DNA from: Triglochin maritima
Lineage: Eukaryota > Streptophyta > Magnoliopsida > Alismatales > Juncaginaceae
Assembly: GCA_963682175.1 (NCBI GenBank)
Contig: OY821775.1
Coordinates: 49,510,053 to 49,574,052 of the forward strand
DNA: 64,000 bases
Direction: 5' to 3'
Shown here: one piece after another, positions 12,928 to 30,198 of the stretch
Layout of the letters: each line of letters begins with the position of its first letter
How positions within the stretch are numbered: the stretch's first letter is position 1
Notes under the pieces: generated by a model
Database searches by the model: none
What the model saw: only the letters and a program-made list of their open reading frames with translations
Told to the model about the DNA's origin: nothing
Program-made: the position numbers and the translations under genes

Positions 12928-14108
12928 CACTAGTGCAGAAAAGTCCATATACGTCGGATATACAGGGGTATAGACGTCGGATTTCGACGGTCCAAGTACC
13001 CGACGTCTATTTTCTCGTCGTCTATTCCTTATTGTATAGACGTCGGCTATATACGACCGACGTCTATACAGTGTATAAACGTCGGCTATATACGACCGAC
13101 GTCTATTATATGTTAATTAACAAAAAAAATACATTGGAACGTATATCGGGCATTCTGCACTCACATTAATCAAGCCCAAGCTGCCCAAGTGCCCCAAGTG
13201 CCAATCTTTTGACAAATAACCACGAATATCAAGCTCAGCATAACCAGGTGCTCCAAGTCGTTCGCGTTCAGCAGTAAAGGAGTGGTGGAGTATATCAACC
13301 ACACTAACAAAAATAAATTCTCCGATGTGGGACTAAAGTATTACACCCAATAGACGTCGGATATTTATATTGACCGACGTCTATTCATACAGCACGACCT
13401 ATAGACGTCGGTCATGCTATACATCCGACGTCTATACATTGAAATAACAATAATTAATAAAAAATACGCCCTATAGACGTCGGCTACCATATACAACCGA
13501 CGTCTATACATGAGTTAATAGTAAAAAAAAGTGCCCCAAGTGCCAATCTTTTGACCATTAAATATATATATGTATCTCACTTGCATTTTGTAATGTGGTA
13601 CCAAACTACCATTTAGAAGTAAAGGAGTAGTTGAGTACTTCAACTCCACCAATAAAAAACTTTCTCCAATGTGGGACTAAACATGTCACCATACACACAC
13701 ATGTGTACAACACACATGTGATAGTTATAATGATGTAACTATTACTACACAAAATAATCCCCATAAATTATTACACAAAATAAATCCCAAAAAATTACGT
13801 TATTTCTTATACAAAATAAATCCCAAAAAAATGTGTTAATTCTTACACGAAATAAATCCCAAAAAAATGTGTTATTTCTGATACAAAATAATCCACATAA
13901 ATTCGTATACGAAATAAATCCAAAAAAATAAACAAAAAATATTTTCTTCTTTTAGGAGGTATATACGTCGGTTATACTAAACAACCGACGTTTATACAAA
14001 CCTATAGACGTCGGATGTCCAAACATCCGACGTCTATACCAATAGACGTCAGATGTTTTTATATCCGACGTCTATTTGGTGACGTCTATTGAGCATTCTG
14101 CACTAGTG
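12928..14108. mobile_element. CACTA (En/Spm) non-autonomous element
   Basis: Both ends carry the inverted terminus CACTAGTGCAGAA, and ATA flanks each side (12925-12927 and 14109-14111), the 3-bp duplication of CACTA elements. Near both ends the unit TAGACGTCGG recurs in direct and inverted orientation, often as palindromic pairs, resembling the subterminal transposase-binding arrays of the superfamily. The centre holds a duplicated CCCCAAGTGCCAATCTTTTG block (about 13190 and 13533) and tandem AAATAAATCCCAAAAA units (13750-13930). No transposase is encoded. Confidence 0.9.
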
Positions 14109-14111
14109 ATA

Positions 14112-15015
14112 ATTCATACATACAATAGATAAATGATGATATATAAATTTATTTAGTTATTTGTAAAATGTAATAAATAAGTTGGAAGAAAGAGAACATA
14201 TAATTTAACAGCATGATTATAAAGATTATGGTTGAGAAGATGAAGGAAAAATAAATTGTAGGTAAATATTGTGAAGTAGAAAAATTGACGAGTCATGGTT
14301 AGTTGCTCTAAAGTCAATTGTGGGGGAGTCATGGTTAGTTGGAAACAAAACTAAAGTCTGTTACTTTCATAACATGGCATAGACTAACAATTTCTATAAG
14401 AGTTTCTAGCTTGTGTTTTCTGCAACTAATTGGTAAGATCGAGATATATAAGTTTCCTCGAACTTTTAAGACCCAATTGGATTACCTAAACACAGTTTGA
14501 GTGTAAGAGTAAAGATGCTTAACTTGGAACCCAGTTGACCCACTTAAGAACTTCTAACATGCAACCTCGACACTCAAAACTCCCTGCTTAGTGAGGGTTT
14601 GGGAAGAATATAGTTGTACACAACCTTTTCCTTGTCTTCGTAGACGACCTAAAATTCTTTGTGAAATATATCCATTTTGAGACAGGTGGGTCGCATTAGA
14701 TAACTTTAAAAGGCCAACATTAGAGCCACCATGGCTGCAGAAGCGCTCAAATTAGACTTCGAACTCGTGCTTGAAGGTTAATTATACATATAATTAATCA
14801 GCTAGCCTAAGAAGGGCCAACGAGATTTGTATACTGAAATGAACACTTTTAACCAGCAAAAAAGGAATAAAACAGTTACATGTGCATATATGACTGGAGT
14901 GGCCAAAAAATGAACGTGTTGGGTGGTGGAGAAGTATCGATCAACATATCCACTTTCTTCGGTTTTCATTTTTGACAAAGACATTTCATTTTGGAGTCAT
15001 GTTTGGATTCATGTC
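14112..15015. other. intergenic upstream of the RGF peptide gene
   Basis: No supported gene or element ends. It presumably holds the upstream regulatory region of the peptide gene that starts at 15081. Confidence 0.5.
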
Positions 15016-15022
15016 TATAAAA
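15016..15022 (+). promoter_or_regulatory. TATA box of the RGF peptide gene
   Basis: TATAAAA lies 65 bases before the ATG of the peptide gene, which would give a 5' leader of about 30-35 bases. Confidence 0.55.
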
Positions 15023-15080
15023 CCCAATTCTTTGTCCTATTAACCTGTGAGCTACCCACATCTCCTTATTTCTTTACAAC

Positions 15081-15686
15081 ATGAAGTTGTTGCTTGTGCT
15101 GCGTTTGCGCTGTTTTCTTGTGGCTTCCATCATTGCCATGCTCATATGTCAAGGTAAGTCCAAAACAAGTACTACAAAGGTATATAATATTCAAATTCTC
15201 CAACAAATTTAGGTTTATTAATCTGTTTTTACCGAAGGAGTTTTTTATTTAATTTCTTTGTTTTTTTGTCTGGTTGTTTCCCCCCATGCCAATGGGGGCA
15301 ATGGGGATTCCATTTATTTGCACTTTCAATTTTGATGAGTACACTTTTTTTAGGTTTCAATTTTAAATCTTATCAATCACGTCAAGCTACAAATATTGCA
15401 TGATCGAATCTTATAACAAATACACAACCAAGATTCTTCTCTATCACCTTACCATAATAAAAGATTGATCGTAAAGTTAATTGCAATTTTTGGCTAATTA
15501 GCTGCAGGGCGGAGTGAAGAGATTGGAGCTAAAGAAGAAGAGAACGACACCAATAATCACCATTACAAACTAAGTCATGAACACGCACCATATTTTGAAG
15601 AGGAAACTGGAGAAGATGTACAAGCCATAAACATCCAAGTCAAAGATTACGGCACCCCAAGAAGTAGAGAACCCATACACAATTGA
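15081..15686 (+). CDS. RGF/GOLVEN/CLEL secreted peptide precursor
   Basis: Two short exons, 15081-15153 and 15508-15686, join across a GT/AG intron (GTAAGTCC donor, AGCTGCAG acceptor) to encode 83 residues. The first ~24 residues are a hydrophobic signal peptide (MKLLLVLRLRCFLV start). The middle is acidic and variable. The last 13 residues, DYGTPRSREPIHN, match the root-meristem growth factor consensus: an N-terminal Asp-Tyr for tyrosine sulfation by TPST, Pro5, Pro10 (the position hydroxylated in RGF1) and the terminal His-Asn. Position 9, usually Pro, is Glu here. Known family members are processed in the secretory path and act on RGFR/RGI receptor kinases to set root meristem size and gravitropism. 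The start is the first ATG after the TATA box. Each exon is too short to stand out alone; the assignment rests on the C-terminal motif plus the signal peptide. Confidence 0.85.
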
Positions 15687-16958
15687 ATTAGTCGATGCAC
15701 GGATACAAATGTTAAGTTATAATTCATATGGAATCTCTGGCATACAATGTTAGTCTATAGACTATAGATAATCATTGTGATCACGCATTATAACCAATTG
15801 ATGCTATCTCATGCTAGCTCATGAGATAATCATTGTGATCACGCATTTAAAATAGTTAAGTCAAGAGTTTTAATTAGAATAAAGTTGATAAAACTGTTAG
15901 ATATGTAAATCTTATAATTTCTATTATGTACCGACATATGTGCCTACCTGGTAAATATAATAAAGAGAGATCAGCAATTACAAATACAGGCAAAGACTGA
16001 ACTGTCATCTGTTTTATTTCAGCAGCTGCCTGCTGCAATCTTTTTTTCTTTATTGAAGTTCGTAGATGACTTATCAAATGAAAACTCGTGGATAAGGCCA
16101 TATTAATTTGCCATCAACCATGCCACAAGTACGTAATATATCATCGCCATTTAATTTGACGTTGAAATTAGTAACACGCATGCAGGAACCTATAACTTTC
16201 ATGATACTCATACAATACGATTTGTTCATCCAACTAGAACTAGATATGACATATATTCTTTCGTGCCCCCACCTAAATGATTCTCCCTGAAAGATCTTCT
16301 GCATTATTTTCAGTTGACTTATGCTGCTATGTAAGCAATGGTAAATGATATACAAAATAAAACTTGAAAAATAAGGACAGATATTATATGAGGTCTGTCA
16401 TTTTCTTACTGAAGATCATTACGTCAAATAAAAAATAGAAACATGTTGATATCAACCCTATTAATCATTTATAACCTTTTCTTAGTTCACCCTTCCAGAC
16501 AGATCATAAACAAGACATAACTGAAAGGGAAAAACGCAAGCCACGTCAAAATGATTCGTGTCTTTATAAGGTTTTTACAAAAATAAATAAATAGTAATAT
16601 GCCTCAAATCTACTCCATAGTGCTACCAACTCAAAATGACTTCTGTTCACAACTCTCGCTTATTGGAGAATAGAAGGCAGCCTTACAAATGAAAGGTCAA
16701 TCAGATAAACTTTATCATCACAGCTCTCCCTGTACAGAACATGATGGCTTGGCCGGTAAAATACCTCATCAGATTTGAGTGATTTCAAACAAGTATATGA
16801 TATTGCAATCTCATCTGCCCACCGCAATATTTGTTTCTTACAGCTCGGTAACTTTTTGTTCACTAATGTACATTCAAGAACTTTTTCCCAACAAAATGAT
16901 ATGCAGAGCTCCTAAATAATTACACAAACAAAACAGAACTTTAAACGGAAATTGCAGT
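15687..16958. other. intergenic between convergent RGF and NFS2 genes
   Basis: Contains the 3' flanks of both genes. A 23-bp direct repeat (GATAATCATTGTGATCACGC core) occurs at 15767-15789 and 15825-15847. Nothing else is supported. Confidence 0.5.
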
Positions 16959-22628
<5,670 letters not shown>

Positions 22629-23281
22629 CGCCGTCGCCGGAGGTGGAAGTTGAAGATCAGATAGAGCAGTTGCGTTGGTGTTGGTATTTATAGGTCCGTA
22701 TCTATTTATTTCTCTGCAGCGGGTCGGGTCGGGGATTTTGATACGGGTCGACCCGGACCCTCCCCCAATGCGACTCGTTCACATTACTTACCTCAACTTG
22801 AGTAGGAAACAAGTCTTAAATAGAATTAGGTCCACGAGGGTGTGATTGCTATGCAAGAAGTTCTTGTAAGTCTTGAAATAAAATTCTTTCCGTTACTTTG
22901 TTTTTCATTCTATCGAGGAGGTTTTGAAAGTAATTCTGAGTACATATTTTTAAGTTGTGAAAATTCTTTTGAAACTCAAGTTTCATGTTGTTTTTATAAG
23001 ATTTTCAAACTACCAATCACGCAGAATAGAAGTTATTCTGCAAATTTACTTTCTCGTTTCCTGAAATTTTTCTTCAGTGCCGTTGGTTTTGCAAAAAAAA
23101 AAGTCTAAAAGTCAGAGTCAAAGAATTGGGATTCCATAATGAATTTTGGTGATTGATGGGTGGTAAAACTTAATGAACTTCTAGAAGTGTAATTCTACAT
23201 ATTCATTTATAATTGTGTGTTTTAAATGATCTTTAAGGGAAATCATGAACCTAAAGTTCCAGATGTCCTTAACTTCATCCA
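22629..23281. other. NFS2 upstream region
   Basis: GC-rich promoter-proximal DNA upstream of NFS2, including a CGGGTCGACCCG palindrome at 22744-22755, then AT-rich sequence. An 88-codon frame on the plus strand (22842-23108) has no recognisable features and is not called. Confidence 0.45.
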
Positions 23282-23504
23282 AATAATTAGGGAACTACTA
23301 TTCTCGCCGGAAAATTACTTAAATCGTCCCAAAAATGACCTTTTTGCCCTTAACAAATCAATTAATACCGATTTCGTCCCGTGTCTTTAAACAGGGTGTT
23401 TGACTCAGTTTTACTCACATTCCTAGTACCAACACCACGAAAATGTCTGGCGAAGCACCTGAATCCGGCGAGTTAACGGGGGCAGAATTTTTTTTCCGAC
23501 TCGG

Positions 23505-23625
23505 GCGTCTGGCTAAACCGCATCCACCAAGGTGGAGGCGTCTGTCTAAACCGCCTCCACCTATGTGGAGGCGTGTTAGGCAGACGCCTCCACCTTGGTG
23601 GAGGCGGTTTAGCCAGACGCCCGGT
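23505..23625. repeat. GC-rich foldback module, left subterminal region of the MULE
   Basis: Repeated, mutually inverted units of GGAGGCGTCTG / CCGCCTCCACC type form several possible hairpins just inside the left end. A counterpart rich in GGCGTCTGCCGGAGACGCC lies near the right end. Confidence 0.6.
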
Positions 23626-23703
23626 TTTTTTTTGTTTTTTTTATTTTCTGTTAAATTTAAATTTTTCAGGTTCCGTTGCAAGATTTCGGTGGTGATGGAG
23701 TAG

Positions 23704-25151
23704 ATTACAGTGAGCTTTTTGACAGTAAAGAAATATTTATAACAATCAAGGAATGTTGTAAGTGGGCGAAACGAGTTGCAATAGGAGCCGGATTTTTTGG
23801 TTATATCATCATACAAACCAAAAGCAGATAACCGGATGGATTGTTACCTCAGATGTGATCGCAGACGTGAGATGAATTCTCGTGATACGAGTATTACACT
23901 GCGAAAGAATACGAAAAGAAAAGGTTGCGGTTGTCGGTTTTTGGTAAAAGTGGTGGAGCGACGAGATCGTGATTGATGGGTTATTGTTTCTAGTAGCATT
24001 TATGGGCAGCACAACCACCCATTGGCAGTTTATTCAGAGGGTCACCGACAGGTCAGCGGACTTAGTGCTGGGGCAAAGCAAATTGTTCGGGATATGACAG
24101 AGGCACAAGCAAGACCCCGTAACATTGTCCTGAGTCAGCTCATTTACTATGCACCTGACATATCAACAAAGACGTGTACAACTACGCATACCACGTATTC
24201 GGCAAGGGGAAGCAGCTTGCAGAGAGTTTTAGGCGTGGAAGGTGGAGGAGAGTCGTGCTTTCTGATTCACAGACGGATTATGATAGAGCAGTCTGTAATC
24301 TGAAGGATTTTTACAGTTCCTGACCAGTGCTGACGAAGTATGTGGAAGACACGTGGTTGGTGCATAAGGAAAAATTCGTGTTGAATTGGACGAATCAAGT
24401 TTTTCATTTCGGCAACACTACGAACTGCAGGGTGGAAAGTGCACATTCAGCTCTGAAAGAGTGGATCACTACATCGACTGCCGCTCTCGACACTCTTTTC
24501 GACCGCGTGAACTCGTCTATTGAAATGCAGCTGACGAATATTCAGAATTTTCTTGAAGATTCGAGACGTCGAAATTTGGCACAGTACAAAGGTCCTCTGT
24601 TTCAGCATATAAATGGCCGAGTTTCGCATCACTGCTTGTCGTTAATGACTCAGGAGTTGAAGAGAATGCAGGACTTAAGTGATGAAATTGAATATCGTTG
24701 TGGGTGTGCTTTCCTGACAACACATGGGATTCCTTGTGCCTGTACCATGTACGAGTGTTTAGCGTCAGGTGATGGAATTTATTTAGAGCAGATTCATCCA
24801 TTCTGGAAAACACTTGTTATCGGAGAAGGAGTCCAGATGTCAGAGTTTGTTGATCAGTCAGCACAAGACGTCGAGCATTTTCGGAAGCTAGTGGATGAGA
24901 TCTCGGGGAGCGACCCTGCAGTAATTCGTAGTGTCTCTCGTATTTTATACGAAGAGTTACACCCCGATCAGTCGAACTATGGAGAACCCGAAGAAAATAC
25001 TAAGTTACGAGGTCGACCTAGAGGAAAGTCCACACGTCGGGACCCGAGTGCCTTCGAGTATGCTGAGCGAGGTCGTGGTCGGTCTGGCAGTAGTGGGAGC
25101 AGGGGTCGTCGGTCTAATTCGTCTCGATCGTCCGTGAATACGGGCACATGA
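23704..25151 (+). pseudogene. MULE transposase remnant (FAR1-like N-part plus SWIM), catalytic core deleted
   Basis: The N-terminal third is spread over two frames: a KEIFITIKECCKWA stretch from ~23721, then a region with GQHNHPLA (24010-24040) and a KQIVRDMTEAQARPRN segment, as in FAR1/MURA DNA-binding regions. Only about 140 bases separate this from the C-terminal part, where the ~250-residue DDE nuclease should lie, so the catalytic domain is missing. The C-terminal part (24327-25151) is open, with FGNTTNCRVESAH and a SWIM-type zinc motif CGC-x8-GIPCAC in which the usual His is Cys, then a Gly/Arg/Ser-rich tail. Known family members bind element ends and cut DNA. This copy cannot be catalytic. 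Confidence 0.8.
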
Positions 25152-25253
25152 TCTTCTGGTATGTCGATATCTTTGTTGTTATGTTATTTAATATATATCA
25201 GTAATCTAAATGGGGTTGAATATATTATCTCCTAATTTTGTTGTTTTAATGAA

Positions 25254-25775
25254 TTGTTATTTACCTATCTTACATTGTCCGGACGGATTGACGTGGACAA
25301 CTTCCCATATAATGATAGACTGCCAGGAATCATTTTACCATTTCTGGAAATGTGGAATGACGTACGTGCTGATGACAACTGTGGATTTCGATGTGTTGTC
25401 GATGTCTTTCATGGTGGTCAGGAGAACTGGTCGTACGCCCGTCGTGCGATTTCTAATGAGATAGGTGCACATCCTATATATGAGAGTGTCTATTTCGGCA
25501 ATGTGAGAGAGGCTCGTCAACGAATTGATTGGGGCGGGGGAGTTTGTGGCGAGGATCATTATATGGAGGTTTTGTCCGACTTGTTTCCTATTGCTAATTT
25601 TTACAAGTGTGCGGTCATGTATTTCGCAGTGGGAATGGATGGTTCGTTGTTCCCGTGTCTTACTGTTCTACCTTGGGAGTGTCCGTCTGCCATGACGAGG
25701 CCTGTCAGAGAGTTGGTCATTGCTCATTTAGGGAGTTACAGACATTTTATTCGTTTGGAATTACTTGATGATTAA
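25254..25775 (+). CDS. OTU-like cysteine protease carried by the MULE
   Basis: An open frame of up to 173 codons contains the OTU signature ADDNCGFRCV (catalytic Asp and Cys) at about residues 35-45 and a late His in YRHFIRLEL near the C-terminus, the expected order of the triad. OTU enzymes remove ubiquitin or related modifiers. In plant MULEs an OTU domain commonly follows the transposase C-terminus, and a possible intron (GTATGTCG donor at ~25160) could fuse it to the preceding frame. The true start is therefore uncertain: the ATG at 25254 is only the first in frame. The frame itself is uninterrupted, unlike its neighbours. Confidence 0.75.
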   Translation: MLFTYLTLSGRIDVDNFPYNDRLPGIILPFLEMWNDVRADDNCGFRCVVDVFHGGQENWSYARRAISNEIGAHPIYESVYFGNVREARQRIDWGGGVCGEDHYMEVLSDLFPIANFYKCAVMYFAVGMDGSLFPCLTVLPWECPSAMTRPVRELVIAHLGSYRHFIRLELLDD

Positions 25776-26171
25776 CCAGTACCTCCTATAGCGACCTTAT
25801 GGTAACAAATGCGAGATGAGAGTGTTGTTGGATGGGAGGATCAGTACCAAAGTAGGATGGAGTATTGGAACCGGTTAAGTGGTACATTTTGATTGTAATT
25901 TGTAATGTTTTTGTAATGTATAATATATCGTGTATTTCTACTTATATCGTGTTGTTCTTTTACCGTATTTTAAATTTAAATATTATTTGATATCTAAAGA
26001 AATAAGTTGAAAATATTTTCGTGAAAAATAAATATTAAAAAATACGATAGTCAAAGAAATATGTAGAAGATATGTTCGTCAGAAATAAATAATAAGAGTA
26101 CACAAATAAACATAAGCAAATACCAACAAATGTAGTAACAGTGCAACAAAACGAAAGTAAAAGCAAGACAA

Positions 26172-28035
26172 CTACAGCTCATCATCTGAATCATGGTCCG
26201 AAATGCCCAACTGGTTGTTCCAATCCTCGATCAGGCGATCACAATCTGTACATGCAAGTCTCGTCGCCTCAGTCAGCATGATGTCTCTCTCTCACAAGAA
26301 CGGCTGCGTACACCGTATCGCCCTACACATCCACTGTATGTAAAATAAAAATTAGCGTACAATAACAAAATATACTTTACAATTAAAAATAAAATTAGAT
26401 AAACTTACCGCATCGGCACATGTCCTATCCAGTGGTCTCTCCGGTCTCGGAATGATACCGTGTACGAGTAGTGGATGTGAGCACCTACCGAACCACTGCA
26501 AATAATCTGGAGCACAAGTGGAGGGGTCGCGGCTACGACTCAGATCGGCCAGGTGTAGTCGTCCTACTCTCGGAAATGTCCTCCAAACCGGTTCCGCAGA
26601 CGAAACGCTGTGCCTGACGTCGTACATCGTCGCAGTCGCAGACCGTACTGCATGCTCGGGCGTCGGGATGTCAACCGGGATCACCTGAATGTAACCTAAC
26701 TGACGTAACACGCGATCAGGTATATAAGGCTCTGTGGTATCCCTATAACGAATAATGCCGGCAAATGTAGTCCTCGACACAACTACAACAGGCTCGGGAC
26801 CATACGGTAACCACTCCACCTAAACGTTTATACGTTAATAATAATAAAGTTAAATTTAAATAAACGTGAATGATATATACATTATATACCTGCCATGCAG
26901 TCATCTGATCTAGCCGTCTACGAATAGAAAGAAGTTGACTCTCGCTCTTATCCTCCGCCCGGACAGCCCACATACGCGAACGAGGATGGTCACGCTCAAC
27001 AATCTTCCGCTCACGATGTGGGCGGAAAGCAGGAAAATACTCATATATCCAAGTCTGGAGCAGTGTAAGACAACCCGTAATCTGACCACAATCAGCACGA
27101 CTAGATATGCCCAGCTGGCGATACAGATATGTCAACGTCGCTGACCCCCATGAGTACTGACCAATGGTATCTGGGTCACTCGCCTCCAATAAGTCGCGTG
27201 GTCTCAGGCTGGAACCGCTCTTGTCGACAAACAATACGCAGCCTAGCAATAAGAAGAGATAAGCAGTCATCTGCGTATCCTCAGTCCGTGGTGGTTGGCC
27301 CCGTCTGCAACACTCGTCCACATCGTCGATACTAACACCACCGCCACTCCAAAATGAGCTATCCCACCCAAGACCCTCCAGGCTGACACCCAGCAACTCA
27401 GATACATATAACTTCAGCTCAGATGTCGACGCCTGCGCACTGACCATGAGACCCTCAACAGAAATGTGCGGAATCTGAAAGACGTCATGCAACATGATCG
27501 TCATCTCTCCGAACGGCAAGTGGAAAGTGTTGGTGTCAGACTCTCACCGCTCCACGAATGCCGAAATCAACGACATGTCGATGCAGGAAAACATACTGTA
27601 CGGCAAGTGACCCAATCCACTGTCAACCACGGTCGTCGTCATATCCTCAGTCATCACTGAACGCCATGCCTGCAATGTCGTACATGCTCTGTGCCGATTA
27701 TGGCACTTCAAAACCTTCCGCTCGTCGCCATCCCAGATGCGTCTGGCGACGTGGCCTCCGAAACTCGGAATGACGTTGTCATCTACAGGACCACCGGGAA
27801 TAATATCCGTGACGATCCAAGACTCGTCATCACCCCTCTTCTTCTTCTGAGCTCGGGCGTCTGCAGTGCACGAACTCGAATCACCGGTCACAAACCGGTC
27901 ACCTCGATCCTTCCTAATGACCCACTCAGCTGAAGGACCACCGTGTCGCCCCCGTCCTCGACCGGACTGATGTACTGCCTCCTCCTATGGCCCCAAGTTG
28001 TATCGGCCCCCATCGTCACTGTCGTCGTGACTCAT
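26172..28035 (-). pseudogene. plant mobile domain (PMD/MAIN-like) gene with three stops
   Basis: Exon-like blocks: 26890-28035, 26409-26819 and 26172-26333, with GT/AG borders. Diagnostic PMD segments are IPSFGGHVARRIWDGDER, FHLPFGEMTIMLHDV, the RPRDLL and FPAFRPHRE blocks, and YIPDRVLRQLGYIQVIP. PMD proteins of the MAIN/MAIL group act in the nucleus in gene expression and silencing, and most PMD copies in plant genomes are transposon-borne. Three in-frame stops are present, at 27985-27987, 27544-27546 (where relatives usually have Trp after FVER) and 26292-26294, so this copy is dead as read. It converges on the OTU gene within the same Mutator borders, which marks it as cargo rather than a host gene. 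Confidence 0.8.
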
Positions 28036-28529
28036 CACCTCATCTGAATCATCCTCGTCGTCGAAAGACTCTCCAGGTGTCTGACGACGACGTAACAGAT
28101 CTCTCTCTCCTAACTGAAGCAGAAATACCACGTGTACGTGGATGACGAGGACCTGACTCGTCTGCTATACTACGTACCGCGCGTAAGGGAATTGATTTCC
28201 CTTTTCCTCCACGGTAACCCGATGACTATTAATTCAATTTTAAAATACAAATTTATTAATGGATTTGCTAAAATAATTAAACTAATTATTAACTTAATAA
28301 TCGATTTATTTAGCAATTATCACAATTAATCAATAATCCTTTACTAAAATCGTACACAACTAATTACTAACATAATAATCAATTTATTTAGCGATTTATT
28401 TATTAATTATCACAATTTATAATCAATAAACGATTTACTAAACTAATTTAACTCATTATTAACATAATATTCAATTTATTTAAATTTTATCACAATTTAT
28501 AATAAATTTTAATAAAAAATATAAAAAAA

Positions 28530-28650
28530 TTCGGGCGTCTGCTGGAGACGCCCACCCAACGTGGTAGGCGTCTGCCGGAGACGCCTACCCTATGTGGGAG
28601 ACGTCTCCCGCAGACGTCTGTTCCTTGGGTCGGGCGGCTCCCGCGGACAC
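28530..28650. repeat. GC-rich foldback module, right subterminal region of the MULE
   Basis: Inverted units of GGCGTCTGCCGGAGACGCC type alternate with short spacers, mirroring the module at 23505-23625 near the other end. Confidence 0.55.
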
Positions 28651-28913
28651 TCGACTCAAAAATGTTTTTTTTTAAATTAATTGAAATAAACTAGGTAATT
28701 TACCAGATGTTAGTAGTCAGGGGTCTCCGCTGGTTCTTTTCCTGGCCTCCGAGACATTTTTTGTGGTGAATAGAAGAGTGATATGAAGAGAAAGTTGTGT
28801 TAAAAGAGTGAAATGATGAGTTATATTAGTAGAAAGGGTAGATGAGCAAAATGGTAATCTTGCGGGCGATTTAAGTAGTTTTACGGGGACGAATAGCAGT
28901 TCAGAATAATTAA

Positions 28914-30092
28914 ATCAATCAGACCTTAAGTTTGGGTTTTTTTATGCATGCTCTGTAAATTGTCCAGATTGAATCTTTGCAATTGTGCTTTCTTAATTGT
29001 CTATAATACACTTCCAAGTCGTTCACAGTTGCTTATATACACTAGTTAGATCCACCATGCACCGAGGGAATGCAAAGCATACCCTAATATTTTTGCGAAA
29101 AAAATCCATATTGGATGTATGATACTATTAGCGTGTAAACTACCGTGAGTTGTTTGGAGATGTATCCTTGTCAATCAAGAAACACACAAGAATAATGATC
29201 CATTTTATATAATTTATCGCAAGCAAAAAATCGATTCAAGTTTCCAACAATAAGAGTAATTTTGCATTACTTTTACAAAGAAATATAAAAATGATACACT
29301 TTCACCGATGAACAACCTTAATTTCATAGAACATGAATGCGGTGAGATGAACAAAAAATGAACAATAATCCAAACATCTTTTTGAAAGATGATTCCCCCC
29401 CATAGGCTCTTTACTTCGTCAATTTTATCATCCAAGTATCTAGACATATTCTTCTTCTTCTTTTATTGAAGCAAATATAACAAACATATTAGGATTCCAC
29501 GTTCTGAAAGTCATATTAGATCTCAAATCTCGAATTAGCATCTACTTCAGTTATAACAGTTATTATTTAGTTGAACATTTTAAGATATTTGAGATGGCGC
29601 ATCTTCACGTGCAGACGGTGGAGGATTCAGAAGAGAAATGATAGAACACAGTAAAAATACATTCTTTGTAAAATAAGTATAACACTTGGAATATAGTACT
29701 CTTTTTAAACAAAAAAGATACTTTTCACTCCTTACTTTCTCGTGGCAATTTCGCTCGGCGAGGTTTTGTGGATCGACAAAGGTAGGTATTTGGTTTTTCG
29801 CCCCAATCCAATATATTATGTTGTTGAATTATGACAAATCTAAGAGAAAATCAAGATACAAGATCTTGTATTGTTGGGAATAGAAAATGTCAAATAAGAT
29901 GCAGCTTAGATTTAGAGACAATTAATGTAAATTGGACTTTAGTTTTGCACTTTGTCTTGTTGTCGGGCATTTTTATGTGTTATTTGTTTTATTTGGTATT
30001 TAAATGAATGTAGTGTGTAGTAAACAATCTTACGTTGGCCTTTTTGTTTTAAAAAAATAAACTTAATAAATATAAAAAATAATAATATATGA
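28914..30092. other. AT-rich intergenic region
   Basis: No supported gene, RNA or element. Reading frames here are short and low-complexity. Confidence 0.5.
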
Positions 30093-30097
30093 GTATA

Positions 30098-30167
30098 TAT
30101 TAAATTTGATACGAGAGATTGAATGTTGTATTATTGATTCTTATGTGTTTGTTTACCTACTATGAGA

Positions 30168-30198
<31 letters not shown>

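Larger units (their letters stand above)
23291..28904. mobile_element. Mutator-like element (MULE) with transposase, OTU and PMD genes
   Basis: Ends match as inverted repeats (left GGAACTACTATTC, right inward GAACTGCTATTC, continuing through TACTTAAATCG). The flanks AATAATTAG (23282-23290) and AATAATTAA (28905-28913) agree at 8 of 9 positions, matching the 9-bp duplication of Mutator elements. Inside, in order, are a FAR1/MURA-like transposase remnant and an OTU-like protease on the plus strand, then a plant-mobile-domain gene on the minus strand. GC-rich foldback modules lie just inside both ends. The transposase core is deleted and the PMD gene carries stops, so this 5.6-kb copy is not autonomous. 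Confidence 0.85.

Noticed and set aside
12940..14095. TAGACGTCGG repeats as a stand-alone satellite or CRISPR
   Set aside because: They lie inside clear CACTA termini with an ATA target duplication and fit subterminal arrays of that element.
16074..16355. 93-codon minus-strand frame downstream of NFS2
   Set aside because: No family resemblance, and it overlaps a plus-strand frame. It may be part of an extended NFS2 3' UTR, but nothing supports coding.
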